Origin: Atrina japonica
Lineage: Eukaryota; Mollusca; Bivalvia; Pterioida; Pinnidae
Direction of reading: 5' to 3'
NCBI GenBank assembly: GCA_030159075.1
Contig: BROG01000402.1
Location: 411,001 to 475,000 of the forward strand
DNA: 64,000 nucleotides
A model generated the notes under the pieces. That model searched no databases and had not been told where the DNA came from. It saw only the letters and a list, made by a program, of their open reading frames with translations. A program made the position numbers and the translations under genes. Positions 1-12,913 of this stretch are shown here, piece by piece (the first letter of the stretch is position 1; the number at the start of each line of letters is the position of its first letter).

Positions 1-579
1 CATATTTTCGACTTCTTCTCTGAAACCAATAAAGGGATTTTGACGAAACTTGACAGGAAGCAAGTGCTCAAAGTCTTGTACCATATTGTAGTTTTCAGCT
101 AGATTGGCCCAGGGTTGGATCCAGGGTGGGGCAAAATAAATCCCAAAAGGTATCCCTCTTTAAATATCTTCTCCAAAACTGCTGCATGAATTGAAAAACA
201 GATTGTTTCTGAGTGATCTACATTGATGTTTGATTCAAGTTTGTATTTTTCATAGAAATCGGAATGTTTCTGAGTGATCTACATGGATGTTTGATTCAAG
301 TTTGTATTTTTCATAAAAATCAGAATATCAATTTTTGACAAATTTTTAGGTCTTTTCAGACTTTGTCATTTTCATTCATTTTTGCATAATTTCCTTGATT
401 ACCCCCCTTGCATTCTCTTTGATGCATTCATTTGATGTGTTTTACTTGTAATTAGGTGAAGAAATGTTTTTGTGCATCAATTTTGCTGAAATGTAATTTT
501 TAGATATTTTTATGAATTTCTAAACACTGCATTGTTTCTTGGCCAGATTAGCCTACATGTACATATTCCTCTTGGCCTT
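1..579. other. Non-coding sequence, probably an old dispersed repeat
   Basis: No convincing exon was seen. A 62-bp direct duplication (TTTCTGAGTGATCTACAT, about 204-325) is present. The style of 1-180 and of the stretch ending GAGGCCCTCTTAGGCCTCTT near 1280 suggests one older repeat into which the 591-1233 element inserted. That is an impression, not a match. Confidence 0.4.
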
Positions 580-590
580 CTTTAATTTCT

Positions 591-1233
591 GGCGGCACGA
601 TTTACCCAAAAAACAAAAACTACCCAAAAAGACCCAAAAAACACCCAAAAACATCCAAAAACACCCAAAAACAATTAAATCGAAATAAGTTTGCATCAAT
701 AATCATTTTAAATGCATTTTCTTCTGTATAAATATTTAATAGACAGCTAGAAATTAAAAAAAAAATCAACATTTATCACTTCTCATGGAACTTACGGACA
801 CTGTCATTTAGTAAAATGAAGAGCCAAATCGGTCTTCAATTATTTGCTTTCACGATTCCTGAAATATTTTTCATATTTTATGTCAAATTTATATTATAAA
901 AATTCTACGTAATGTGGAAAATGATGATTTCATATTATTAAACGTCTTTACCGTCCCATATAAGTAACATTCTGGCACATTTTAAAATGTCATGCTGACT
1001 ATATCATGGTTTCAGAAATACATCGTTAAATTGGATAAAACAGAATTATCAAAGTCAAAAACATCTAGTCATAAAAAAATATTCATCATATTATAATAAG
1101 ATTGCTAAAATTGTTACGTTTTAAATGTTTTTGTGTGTTTTTTGGGTCATTTTGGATGTTTTTTGGGTCATTTTGGATGTTTTTTGGGTCTTTTTGGGTG
1201 TATTTTGGGTCTTTTTTGGTAAATCGTGCTGCC
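591..1233. mobile_element. Non-autonomous Mutator-type MITE, 643 bp
   Basis: The left end is GGCGGCACGATTTACC and the right end is the complement of GGCAGCACGATTTACC. Both are followed inward by 70-100 bp of ACCCAAAAA-type subterminal repeats. Target duplication CTTTAATTTC flanks it (580-589 and 1234-1243), 9-10 bp. There is no open frame inside. Confidence 0.75.
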
Positions 1234-1249
1234 CTTTAATTTCCACATT

Positions 1250-1990
1250 TGTAGATGGTTCTCAGGTAAAAAATTGAGGCCCTCTTAGGCCTCTTGTTTA
1301 TTTTATGATAATGTTTTATTTTAATTATGAGTATTTACTAAATCTGTAATGAATGAATCATATAATGAATGATTTGTTACTATCTTAAAATTGAAATTTT
1401 GGATGTATTTTATAATTTGAAACCATATATTTTTTTTGTAAGAAATATGACATATTCTTGAATTGCAAATACTTTAAACAATTAGAAACTCTCAAAATCA
1501 ATGTTATTAAAAGATAACTCTGTTTAGTAGCACCATATGAATGACACATGTATCCTCGAGACACCTAAGAGTTTTTGCACAATAAGTTTATATGATCAAA
1601 CCTTATGATTAGTAGCATACTTTTATCCATTATTGATTGTTAAATTTGGCTAAATTAACAAACATCTGGAAATAGCAAAAATGCTGAAGAATATCTGGAA
1701 CAGGATACCATAATGCACGATTATTGATGTGCATTAAATATAAATGGTTGGATTATCTATGAAATGATTAATTTACAAATAACATGAACAAAGGCAATGC
1801 TTTGAAAGCAAACACAGTCCTAGGCTAGCTCCTTGTTTTACAAGTGTGAGAAAAAGTATTCATATTGTTATATCAACACTTTTCCTTCAAAATTATGTCA
1901 CATGTAGTTTAAGTATCATGTCAAATACAATTTATTTACATGTATAACATATGCAGTTCTGTTCCCTAAAAATTTGACCTGAAAAAAGTG
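1250..1990. other. AT-rich non-coding sequence
   Basis: No open frame, repeat array or clear element was seen. Confidence 0.5.
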
Positions 1991-1997
1991 ACCAAAA

Positions 1998-2094
1998 CAT
2001 CTGGACCCGGTTGCACAACACATCGTTAAATTGGTTTAACATTGGTTAACTTCTCGTTAACGCTAACAACCTGTTGTGCAACTGGGTCCAGATG
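1998..2094. repeat. Short fold-back element
   Basis: CATCTGGACCCGGTTGCACA and its near-complement (TGTTGTGCAACTGGGTCCAGATG region) form arms of about 23 bp around a TTAAC-rich centre, 97 bp in all. This is typical of tiny palindromic MITEs. Confidence 0.65.
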
Positions 2095-2099
2095 TGACT

Positions 2100-2617
2100 T
2101 CAATCATGTGAAGGATGACTGGCTCACTGTCTGTAGAATTCTTAAGGCTCACAGCTTCTGTCACTTTTCTACTTTGTGTTTACACATAAGATAAGTCAGT
2201 GACAGTGTTGACACAAACAAATGAACAATTTTATAATTGCAATAAGCCTTTGGATGGGGACTTCCATGCTTTCTGTCTTTATCATACTTTCTGCAAGTAT
2301 TTTCCATCATAATATTCATCAGTGTGAACTATCCTTTAATTTGGGACCATGAATGCTACATGTTTATACATAACAATATTAATTAAAAAGTGATAACACT
2401 ACCATCATTATATATTCAGTTTTATAGATTACAAGTATTTCATGTAATCTGATATCATAGCTCCTTTACTCAGATTCCACTGTGATTATTGCAAAAATTT
2501 GTCAATTTATTTTTGTTATAGCCCTGTTTTATTTTCCGAAATTCATCAATCAACTCATACAACAGGTACTTTTAGTTTACTGTAGCAATGTACTTGTATT
2601 TGTATAAGTGTACTATA
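2100..2617. other. Non-coding sequence before a MITE
   Basis: The missing first exon of YAE1 was looked for here without success. Confidence 0.4.
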
Positions 2618-2619
2618 TA

Positions 2620-2798
2620 CAGTAAAACCTGCTATAATGGCCACCTCTATATAAGGATTACCTGTTTATAAAGGCCAGTTTTTTCAAGCCCCTTGACTGT
2701 GTACTTCAACTAAATTGAACCTGTGTGTAAAGGTCACCTGCACATAAAGCTCAATATTTTCTGGTCCCTTGGGTGGCCCCTATATACTGGTTTCACTG
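2620..2798. mobile_element. TA-flanked MITE of the CAGTAAAACC family, 179 bp
   Basis: Ends CAGTAAAACCTGCTATAATG and the complement of CAGTGAAACCAGTATATAGG lie between TA dinucleotides (2618-2619 and 2799-2800). TA target sites fit the Tc1/mariner-pogo group. This is the simplest member of a family seen again at 12754, 21685, 23348 and 33285. Confidence 0.7.
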
Positions 2799-2811
2799 TA
2801 ATTCATATTGG

Positions 2812-2940
<129 letters not shown>

Positions 2941-2951
2941 TGTCTTTCCAG

Positions 2952-4634
2952 ACTTGATTCTGAAATATTTCAGGATGGATATCGTCATGGTCTGACAGCA
3001 GGACAAGAATCTCAATTACAAAATAGTTTTAACAAAGGTTTTCAAGAGTCTTCTAATTTCTTGTTTGATATAGCCAGGCTGCGGGGAGAAATTTGGTAAG
3101 TCAAGTTATTGAATGGTCAGTTTTGATGTATGCTGACAATTTTACCTGTATCAAAAATTAGATCTGTTTCATCAACATGTAGCAATAATTTAAAACCATA
3201 AAATTTCTACTTGCTCTGCTACACCTATAAGAATGGTATGTTCTTATCTGGAGACATTACCAGATATGCAGTGAACTGCCTCAAATATTTACATACCAAC
3301 TGTTATTTCCTTCACTGAAAGTATACAAACCCGTTGCGTTGTATATTTCATGCTGGACGCCCAGCTATTAAGCTGTTACTTCATATGAAAACCTCCCAAT
3401 CAAGCTTTGACATCATATGGAAACATCCCCCGCAAAGTCAATTATATAGAATGAATTTTGTATCCAGCTGACTACAATTTCACAGAAAATGGTAATATAT
3501 ATAAATATAAGGATTGTTTTTAATTTTTGGAAAAATCATGGAATGTAGATGTAATGACTCATGGAAAAAAATTTGATGTGCAGCATGTACATGCCATGTT
3601 TTTTCCAACAATGAAAAACAATCCTTAAAGTCTGGACTGGTGTCAGTGCAGTTACAGTTCTTTAATGTAAACTGTAAAAATCACTGCTACATGTAAACTG
3701 TACAAAACTACTGCTGTATGTAAACTGTACAAAACAAGTGCTGTATGTAAACTGTACAAAACCACTGTTGTATGTAAACTGTACAAAACCACTGTTGTAT
3801 GTAAACTGTACAAAACCACTGTTGTATGTAAACTGTACAAAACCACTGTTGTATGTAAACTGTTCAAAAATACTGCTGTATGTAAACTGTACAAAACCAC
3901 AGTTGTATGTAAACTGTACAAAAATACTGCTGTATGTAAACTGTACAAAAGAAGTGCTGTATGTAAACTGTACAAAAATACTGCTGTATGTAAACTGCAA
4001 AACAAGTACTGTACGTAAACTGAATGAAACCACTGCTGTTTGTAAACTGTACAAAACCACTGCTACATGCAAACTGTACAAAACCACTGTTGTATGTAAA
4101 CTGTACAAACCACTGCTATAATTATGTAAACTGTACAAAACAGCTGCATGTAAACTGTACACAATAGCTACCTGTATACTGATAGATTTGGAAATATTAC
4201 CAGTCATATAAATTCTTGTATATTTCAGTGCAACACTCACCTTTAACAAACTCTCCAAAGATCCAACAGATGCCAGTCAAGAGGACAAACTTCAAGTTTT
4301 GCTGGAAGAAGTTGGAACCTTTGAACACAAGTGTATCAAAATGGAAGCAGAGCAGATCAAACATCTCTGCTCATCTGATTATAAGAACAATTTGAAGGAT
4401 GTAAATCTGCCAATACCAAGCAAATGTTCTCAAATGAATTGTTGTAAAAATTCAAATGTTACAAGTGAGGCCAGAAATCTTTGTAAATGTAATTCAGAAC
4501 AAAATGATACTGCTTGTGCCAGTGTTCAAAGGGAGATAAGTGAAGAATTTTATAATAAAGAAATCAATGATTCCATTAAAGAAATTCAAAACTTTAAAAC
4601 AAAATTTAAAACTATAATGGCAGAAAAAGAATGA
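2952..4634 (+). CDS. YAE1: YAE1 domain-containing protein 1, last two coding exons (5' partial)
   Basis: Two exons join in phase: 2952-3095 (donor GTAAG at 3096; an alternative acceptor would start the exon at 2974) and 4229-4634, ending in TGA. The first exon reads [20 protein letters not shown], then [13 protein letters not shown] and an IARLRGEI segment. This is the deca-GX3 motif (glycines every fourth residue) of the Yae1/Lto1 family, followed by the conserved RLRG segment. The second exon is a hydrophilic tail of about 135 residues with many Cys and Lys, as in animal YAE1. In yeast, Yae1 with Lto1 is an adaptor that brings the Fe-S targeting complex to the ABC protein Rli1/ABCE1, needed for ribosome recycling. 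The N-terminal exon or exons, with the start codon, were not found; they lie upstream in unrecognised sequence or outside the window. A (TA)n tract abuts the first acceptor and a 27-bp minisatellite fills the intron. Family call fairly sure; 5' end unknown. Confidence 0.8.
3096..3680. other. First part of the YAE1 intron
   Basis: No element recognised. Confidence 0.4.
3684..4165. repeat. 27-bp minisatellite in the YAE1 intron
   Basis: Some 17 copies of a unit built on GTATGTAAACTGTACAAAAC are present. As 27 is a multiple of three, open frames run through it on both strands (LYVNCTKPL on plus). They are not genes. Confidence 0.9.
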
Positions 4635-4681
4635 ATATATGTGTGTATTGTATTTAATTTACATCTTTAATCATGTTGTAA

Positions 4682-4687
4682 AATAAA
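4682..4687 (+). terminator. Polyadenylation signal AATAAA of YAE1
   Basis: A canonical AATAAA lies 47 bases after the YAE1 stop codon, followed by T-rich sequence. No other strong hexamer lies closer. Confidence 0.55.
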
Positions 4688-4689
4688 CA

Positions 4690-5190
4690 TGAATAACAGG
4701 AGTATCTTGTTTTTTCTCTTTTCTCATGGGGGAAGTCTTTTCTTCCATATATATAGGCATGGAAATTTTTCGCTTTTTGGGCAGATTTTAAACACTTTGT
4801 TCCCCAGAAAGGTAATTTTTGAGATACAAAATCAGGTAGAAGTGATGGAGTCATATGGAGACTGATATTGATTTATTATAGAAATTCTGAACTTGTACAG
4901 AAATTTGTATAATTTTAGAAACAAATAATTGTTTCCTTCATCATATAAAATTGAAACTTAGCCAATGAAAAGGAGATACAACATGGAGACTTGGCCACTG
5001 AAAAGGAGACACAACATGGACACTTGGCCAATGAAAGGGAGATAATATCCCTCTTCTCCTATTGAAAGGAACACTTTTCATTTGAGAATGATTTTAACAT
5101 TCTTAAAATTATGTTTGTCAAAGTCTGAATATAGAGAACAAATACAAAAGTGAAAGTATGCAGTGTGTTTTGGACATTTTGAATACGTAA
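4690..5190. other. Spacer downstream of YAE1
   Basis: It contains two copies of a short direct repeat around GAGACTTGGCCACTGAAAAG (4965-5045). No gene was seen. Confidence 0.5.
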
Positions 5191-5194
5191 CATG

Positions 5195-6095
5195 TCATGA
5201 AGTTTAAGTATGGTGTATGATGTAAGAAATGAGTATTGAGTATGTTGTGAGAAGTTTGATGATGGAACAATTGGGAGAAGGTTGAGTTTTGAGCATGTTG
5301 TTCAGTATTAAGCATGGTTGTGAGCAATGAGAATATGGATCATGTGAGAAGTGGAGCATATGGTGAGAAGTATGAGTATGGAACATGGTGTGAGAAATTG
5401 AGCATATGAGTAACATTAAGTATGGAACATGTGATGAGAAGTGTTAGAATGGAGCATATGAGAAACATAAGGATGGAGCATGTGAGAAGTACATATAAAG
5501 AATGCTGTGAGAAGCATATAAGTAGCATAAGAATGGAGCATGTGGTGAAAAGTACATATGGAGCATATGGTAAGAAATGTGAGTATGGATCATGGGAGAG
5601 GTGAATATGGGACATGTGATGAGAAATGTGAGTATGAAGCATGTGGTGAAAAGTGTATGGGGCATGTGGTGAAAAATGAATGGGGCATTTGGTGAGAAGT
5701 ATGAGTATGGAAATGTGGTGAGAAGTGGGAGCATGGGAGAAGTGAGTATGGGAATGTGGTAAGAAGTGAGTATGGAGCATGTGGTGAGAAAATTTATTAT
5801 GGGGCATGTGGTGAGGAATGTGAGTATGGAGAAATTGGTGAGAAGTCTGAATATGGACTATTGAAGAAAGTAAGTATGGGGCATGTGGTGAGAAATGTAA
5901 GTAAGAGTGTATGGAGCATGGGAGAAATATTGAGTATGTAATGAGAAGAGTGAGTATGGAGCATGGAAGAATTGAGTAAGGGGATGTGGTGAGAAAAGTG
6001 AGTATGGAATAGGTGGTGAGAAGTGAATATGGACCATGGAAGAAAGTGAATATTGGGTCTATGATGAGAAATGTGAGTATTGTTATGAGGGTTGA
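5195..6095. repeat. Degenerate purine-rich minisatellite, block 1
   Basis: Irregular units of about 24-30 bp resemble GAGTATGGAGCATGTGGTGA. The plus strand is almost free of C. Open frames on both strands are artefacts. Confidence 0.85.
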
Positions 6096-6099
6096 TGGG

Positions 6100-6690
6100 T
6101 GCTTGTTTACTAATTATTTGTACTTGTTGAACTTAGAACATCTGGCCCTTTTGGGAATATCAGTTGTTGTTGGTTTCAAGCTCAGTTTAAACATGTCATC
6201 ATGTTACTAGATTTAGCCATAGGGAATTTTCCATGAAGGTGCTAGAAAGGTCATTTTCTTGATGCTTCCTGATCTAGTGTTTTCTAGAACTGAACTAGGG
6301 TATATATACAGGTAGATGGTCAGATCTTTAGGCAGATTAAGTTTAGAACAGCTAAACACAAGGGATAGTAATTGAGTCTAACAGACCACATTTTATATAT
6401 TGAAAGTTATACAAAAGTAGTGCACATCAATATTATTATTCTATGTGGAATTTATTGTGTATTCCAGTAGATCTCCTTTAATATTACATTCGGATTGGAA
6501 TTTATGTGTGTATTCAAGTGGATCTCTGACTATAGGAACTGAACAACAATGGACAGTGAGTTGTGAGTTTTAATTATTGTAAACCATCAATTAGATTAAG
6601 TTTTTATTTTGTTTTTGTTAATAAAATTTATAAATTTACTTTGCTGTGTTCTTGATTTTTGCTGGCATACTTTAGGGTAATTCTGACCCA
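6100..6690. other. Unique spacer between two blocks of the same minisatellite
   Basis: About 590 bp without the repeat. A short duplicated piece (GGAATTTATTGTGTATTCCAG versus GGAATTTATGTGTGTATTCAAG) lies near 6440-6520. No gene was seen. Confidence 0.5.
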
Positions 6691-6699
6691 TAACAGACT

Positions 6700-7540
6700 G
6701 AAACAATGTGATGAGAAGTTTGAGTATGGAGCATGGGAGAATTATATATGGGGATGATGAGAGAAGTGAATATGCAGCATGTGGTGAGAAATTAGATTAT
6801 GGAGCATATGATGAGAAATGTGAGTATTGATTAGGTGGTGAGAAGTATGAATATGGACTGTGGAAGAAAGTGAGTATGGGGCATGTGGTGAGAAATGTGA
6901 ATATTGAACATGTGATGAGAAGAATGGGTATGGAGCAAGGGAGAATTGAGAATGGGAATGTGGTGAGTATGGGACATGTGGTGAGAAATTTGAGTATGGA
7001 GCATGTGGTGAGAAATGTGAGTATGGAGCATGTGATGAGTAAAATTGGTATGGAGCATGGGAGAATTGAGTATGTGGATATAATGAAAAGTGAGTATGGG
7101 GCATATGGTGAGAAATTTGATTATGGAGCATGTGCTGAGAAATGTGAGTATGGAGTAAGTGGTGAGTGAGTATTGAGCATGTGATGAGAAATGTGAGAAT
7201 GTAGTAATTGGTAAGATGTATGAACATGGATCATGGGAGAGGTGAGTATGGGGATGTGAGAAATGTGAGTTTGGAATGTGTGGTGAGAAGTGTGAGTATG
7301 AAGTAATTCATGAGATGTGTCAATATGGAGCACGTGAGAAGAGAGTATGGATATGTGGTGAGAAGTAAGTATAGGGATGTGGTGAAAGGTTTGAGTATGG
7401 AGCATGTGAGAAATGTGAGTATGGAGCATGTGGTGAGAAGTGAGTATGAATAACTAAAATGAGTATGGGTATGTGATGAGAAATTGAGTATGGGGCATAT
7501 GTTGAGAGGTGTGAGTATGGATCATGTTGTGAGAAAGGTC
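6700..7540. repeat. Degenerate purine-rich minisatellite, block 2
   Basis: Same unit family and same orientation as 5195-6095. Confidence 0.85.
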
Positions 7541-7689
7541 CATTGATCAAGAATCTATGATTGATTTCCATATACATTTACTGTGGGCCGACTATTAAAC
7601 CTAAATCACAATTAAAAAGCAAGAATACTATTACAGCTGAGCCCTCTCACTCATATCTATTACATTACATGTAGTAAAAACTCATAACA

Positions 7690-8040
7690 TATATACTGTG
7701 TTTGACCAAATAAGCACCCAGTATGCTAAAAAGAAATTGGAAAAAGTGGTGGGTGATTACAAATGGGAACATTTTTAAGAGTCAAATTGACATAAAACAA
7801 TTAATTTTCTTTATAAAGCATGGTGGTAAAGTTGTTGTAGTTTTTACCGAGCAAACCATTCAACATTCTTTTTTTGCTAGGGAGGGGGGCGGCTAGAGAC
7901 AAACTATTACTTATGGTTTTCTGGTTATCTCATTGTCAACCAGCTGCAAAAGATTCTTTATAATGTGTAAAAAACGTGAGTAAATCTGGACTATAGGGGA
8001 GGGGTGCTTATATAGCCATGGGGGCATACTGCTAGAATAT
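7690..8040. repeat. Probable degenerate MITE upstream of NOM1
   Basis: TACTGTGTTTGACCAAATAAGCACCC at its left resembles the end of the element at 49726. GGGGAGGGGTGCTTATATAG at its right reads in the opposite sense. Ends are not sharp. 8040-8460 beyond it is AT-rich and featureless. Confidence 0.4.
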
Positions 8041-8459
8041 GGTTATATTCTAGCAAATATGCATGTTACCCATGTGAAACAATCATAGCTGGTCTTAAGT
8101 AAAAGAACCAAATAAGCTGAAAACATATTTTACCTGAAGTAGCGATACATGTTTATAAAGCCCAACTCACCACCTGAAGTTTGGTGTTATCATACATTTT
8201 TATACAAATCACTGGTTATTAAATCAAAAATATATATTTAGTTTAAATATATTTATTTGTTACAACTTTTTACAAATAATAATGATACATGTACATATTT
8301 TTTTTTTAATTTGGATTGGCTAATTGAAAAAAAATTATTTTTTATATTAATTATTAATAATAGAGCTTGAATAGCAATTATAGCATTTACTTGTATAGTA
8401 TATATTATAAATAAAAAGAATGATAACAAAGTTAGATTGATAAAAGTGCAATATTGGGA

Positions 8460-8586
8460 TTCGCCGTTTAGACGGAAGTTACTACACGAGTTTTCTCCCT
8501 TACATTGTACTCTCTAGTGTCATGGCTGCGCCCATACTATAACACGAGAATACATTGTTTTCTAGTTTCCGATTGTTTATAAACAA
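8460..8586 (+). promoter_or_regulatory. Probable NOM1 promoter and 5' leader
   Basis: The sequence before the NOM1 start is locally less AT-rich than its surroundings. It carries CGGAAG at 8473-8478, the core of an ETS-factor site common in TATA-less promoters of ribosome-biogenesis genes. No TATA box is placed usefully. The transcription start is not visible; this is inference from position. Confidence 0.3.
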
Positions 8587-11500
8587 ATGGGTGTGAAAAG
8601 GAAAAGATTAGGCATTGGTCCAAATAAGGATCCACCCAATCTAAAAAGATTCCGTGCAGATATCTTAAAGTTTTCGTCAGAAAGTACGGAAAAGATCAAC
8701 ATACATGGAAATGCAGATTCGATGTTTAAAAAGAAGCAAACTCGGAAAGAAAAGAGAAAGGAGACTCGACAACTAAAAAAGGCCAGACGTTCCGCTTATC
8801 GCTGTGGACAGCCAGTAAATAGATTAATCTAATTCTATAACAAAATACATTTACACATGTTTCCATCAATAGGATCGAATGTCACTTTAAATACTCGTGT
8901 ATTGATGCAGCAATGCCAGACATTGAAACAAACAAGATAAAGAGGGGGTTGAAATCTTCGATCATTTGATAAAACATTTGGAAACATGAATTTTCGTTCT
9001 ACCCCAAAATAATGATTTTTTATAGATGCTTAGTAAGTTAACCCCCTCGCAATATATAAAAACTAAAACAAATACCCAACATTTTATCTTTGTAAAAAAG
9101 CATCTGCCCGCCTGTAATTGTCTACTGTTAGAGAATTTGACACACAAACAGAATGTTTCAAATGCAACATTTACTAAAATCAGTAAACATGTACACAAAC
9201 CTGGGTAATTAAAATGTAAACATTTAATCGTATACAGGGCTATTTGGCCAACTCAGTCATAACTGACAGAAGTAGGCCTAATAACACAATAAACCTAGTC
9301 TGAAACTCCACCCAATTTTAAGTTGCCCTAGATATATTTTTCAGGTTATAAATTGCAACTTTTCTTCACCTGGATCCTGCGATTAATACATTTCCAAAGT
9401 TCAAGAAATCTTGTTTCTCTTTCGATTTGCATTTTACAGCTTGTCAATGTCTAAGAATTCACGCAAAGTTTTGTGAAATCTTTTATATATGTTATTTATT
9501 CAGATCTGTCATGAAATAAAAATATATCATTGCTAATACTTTAACAAATTGCTTATGTATCTGATGTATCAGCCGATTACTTGGTCCAAAGTTAGCCTAC
9601 ATGACATCTGATAAAAGTATTAAAACAGCATTACAGAACATCAAGTATTGTTTTCAAAGATAGAAACTTGCTAGCAGGAGGTTCAGTAATCATGAGGGTT
9701 TTTAATTCTATATTAAGTAACACATTGAACACCTTTTGCACACTTATTGTACAATGTATATGTGTATTCATCATTATAAAATAATATATTTAAAGAAATA
9801 TGTGAACTTGATTATTGGATTTATTTCTTTATTTTACTGAACATTCCCTTTCTGTTCCTCACAGACACTAAATTTAGGGATATAGAAAATAAGGTAAAAA
9901 TGCTGAAAGCAACTGTCAGTGAAGTTACATTTTATCAAAGTGAGAATTATTCATTTGTACATTTAACTTTTTACCGCATATAGAGAGTCTATTAGAATTT
10001 AAAATAATCATGGACTGATGGAGGCATAAACAATGGCTTCTGCATATATAGATATAAAAACAATATTAATGCTGGTACAAAGGAATGAAACTTGTAATTA
10101 GAGAAAAGAATTTGAATAGGAATGCCAAGATCCAAACTTGAAAGTCGTATTTAGGCTTGGTCTGTTTGCTATCAACAATGAAAATGTAACTGCTTCTTGC
10201 TAAGAAGAAAGACATAATTAAGGGAAGACTTCTGCTCTTGTTTTAAAGTGTTATTATCTAGGGTACGGGTATTGAAAAGATTGCAAGTTTACCTCTCAAG
10301 GTTTGATCTGTCCAGAAGGAGTACTACACTTTTCAAGGGAGATAATAAGTTATTCGCACTTACAATATACTGTAGAATCAGGAAATTTTGTTATGGTTTT
10401 ATTTTCGTTTAATTCGTTGTTTCCACTGATCAACAAAATCAAAACCATGACAAAATTTTACATAAATTACACCTGGATATTCTAAGAAATTCTTTTACAG
10501 ACATGTTTTTTTATTTCAACAAAATTTAATGTCAACAAATTTGTGTTATTTTTTTAAACAACAAAATTTTAACCCCACAAATTTTTTTTATTCTACAGTA
10601 CATAGCATTGTAATGTCAGATTACAATAAAGTGTTTTGGATTTATGTGCATGCCATTCATGAGAATTTGGTGATTAAGGGCTAATTTAAGATGAGGTGAA
10701 TATGTTTTCTACGGTAACATAAAAGAGTTAAAATACCGTAAACAGGTTAAAAAATTACCAGTGTAGTGACTATTATACATATAATTTACAACTTACAGAT
10801 GCCATCATCAGAGAGCATGAAAAAAGTCAAAGACACAGAGACAAACGTTCAAGCAAAAAAAGATAGACGAGAAAAAGTGAAAGAAAAGAGAAAGAGGCAA
10901 AAGGAAAAACAAAAAGAAAAGAAAAAAGAGAAGAAAAACAGGGTTTGTTTCATCATACAATTGTATATTCAGAATCAGAAATGTATTGTCCCACTGAGAA
11001 CTTTGTATCTTTAAAAATTACAATTGATATACATGTAGCCATGTAAACTACAAAAATCTAAAATGTGAATATGTAATGTGGGTTTAGAAACATTTCTTGT
11101 TTATTAATTTTTTGTTTTAAAAAAACTAATAATAACATACAGAAAAGATACTTAATAGTTAAACATTAGACAAATCATTGAAATGTGAAACTAGACAAGA
11201 GATGTGTATGTACATAACATAGCAGTACATAGAGAAACAATAGTATGAACTACGATATTAATTTGCATGCAAACACAATTCATAATTTTACAAAAGTGGG
11301 AAGTTACATTTAGAAAATTAATTGCAAGTCTTTTTGATCAATCAATCAATCGGAGTTGATTTAACGTGTGGCGTGACTACTCAAAGCCCTTGCCACACGC
11401 CGGTGCTACCCCTGTAGCTCCGGAGAGGCTCCTTGTGTTTAACGTGCAACCATGATGGAATTTGTTACACGTTCTTTTTTATCTCACAAAGGCAACACTT

Positions 11501-12821
11501 TTTCCTCAAGATGATATCACACATGGTGTGAATACTAAATTTAAACATAGATGTAGTCTGTACAGTAAATATGGATGTTTGTTTGTTTGTTTATTGTTGT
11601 TTAACGTCCCACTCAAGAATATTTCACTCATATGGAGACGTCACCAAATGCCGGTGAAGGGCTTCAAATTTTGGCCTATGCTCAGTACTTACGGCCATTG
11701 AGCAGTGAGGGTTCTTTAACGTGCCAACACCTACTGTGACATGGGACCTCAGTTTTTACTGTCTCATCCGAAGGACAGGTTAATATGGATAGTCAGAGGT
11801 ACAGTATAACCTGTCTTGACAGACCACCCCATCAGCCACTGAAATGTGGTCTTTCAAGACAGGTAGTCTCTTAAAATAGGTTTTATCTAAAGGTTTATTC
11901 AACCAAGTCATTTTCAGAATGTGGTCTCATAAGACAGGTGGTCTTTCATGAGAGTGGTCTCACAAGACATATTTTAATGTATCATTTTACATACATGTGT
12001 GTTTTATGAATTATCATAATAATTCTTAAATAATTGTAGTATCATCTTTTTATCTCATTTAGGAAGAGGAAGAAAAGAAAAAAGCCATGTTGGCAGAGAT
12101 ACAGAGGGAAGAAAAGATGTTAAAACAGCTGGAGAAACAACTTCATATGAATAAACGAAAGAGCAAAAATTTACCACAAGCCTTCATCAATGACGGACTG
12201 GATTGTATCCTTTCATAGAGAGATTTCAATATGATATTTCTCAAAACTTGTCATGTCTGTATCTGTGATGTTAATTAGTACAACTGTCCACTGTGTCTAG
12301 TGCCTAGTGGTAGAGCTGTTGACAATATAAGTTGGAGGTTTTGGGTTCAAAACTAAACAAACAAACAAAAGCAGCATAAAGATTATAACTTTCTGTTAAC
12401 ATCTTTGGAGCATGTGTTAACAGCCATTTTCACATTTGACAAATGATGGGTCATACGAGGTACACCAAAGCGTTAATTTTATGCTGTTTTATGACAAAAA
12501 ATTTAATTTTTCTCCAAAATTCATATCTAACCATTATCATTTTATTTTCAGAGTTTAAAACATACTCACTGAAGCTTCTTAAACTTTAAAATATATACTG
12601 TGAAATCTAAAATTTTCATTGAGGAATTAATTTCATTATTATTGTGGGTAAACAAATTCAATGAAAATAAATCCAAGATGAAAATTTGTACTTGATTGAC
12701 AGACAATGGGATTTCTGATAAGGAACAGACAATGACATGTGAAGGACAACATACGGTAAAACCTCGTTTTACTGCCACCATTTGTTCAGCCCAAATTTGA
12801 CATTATAAAGGGGTTTGATGA

Positions 12822-12913
<92 letters not shown>

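Noticed and set aside
3652..4258. Long open frames on both strands with repeating LYSLHTAVV or LYVNCTKPL peptides
   Set aside because: They are the two-strand translations of a 27-bp minisatellite whose length is a multiple of three; no start context, domain or exon structure.
5118..7577. Minus-strand frames rich in His, Ser and Tyr (HHMLHTHISHHM type) resembling a histidine-rich protein
   Set aside because: They translate the degenerate purine-rich minisatellite and are broken at irregular unit lengths.
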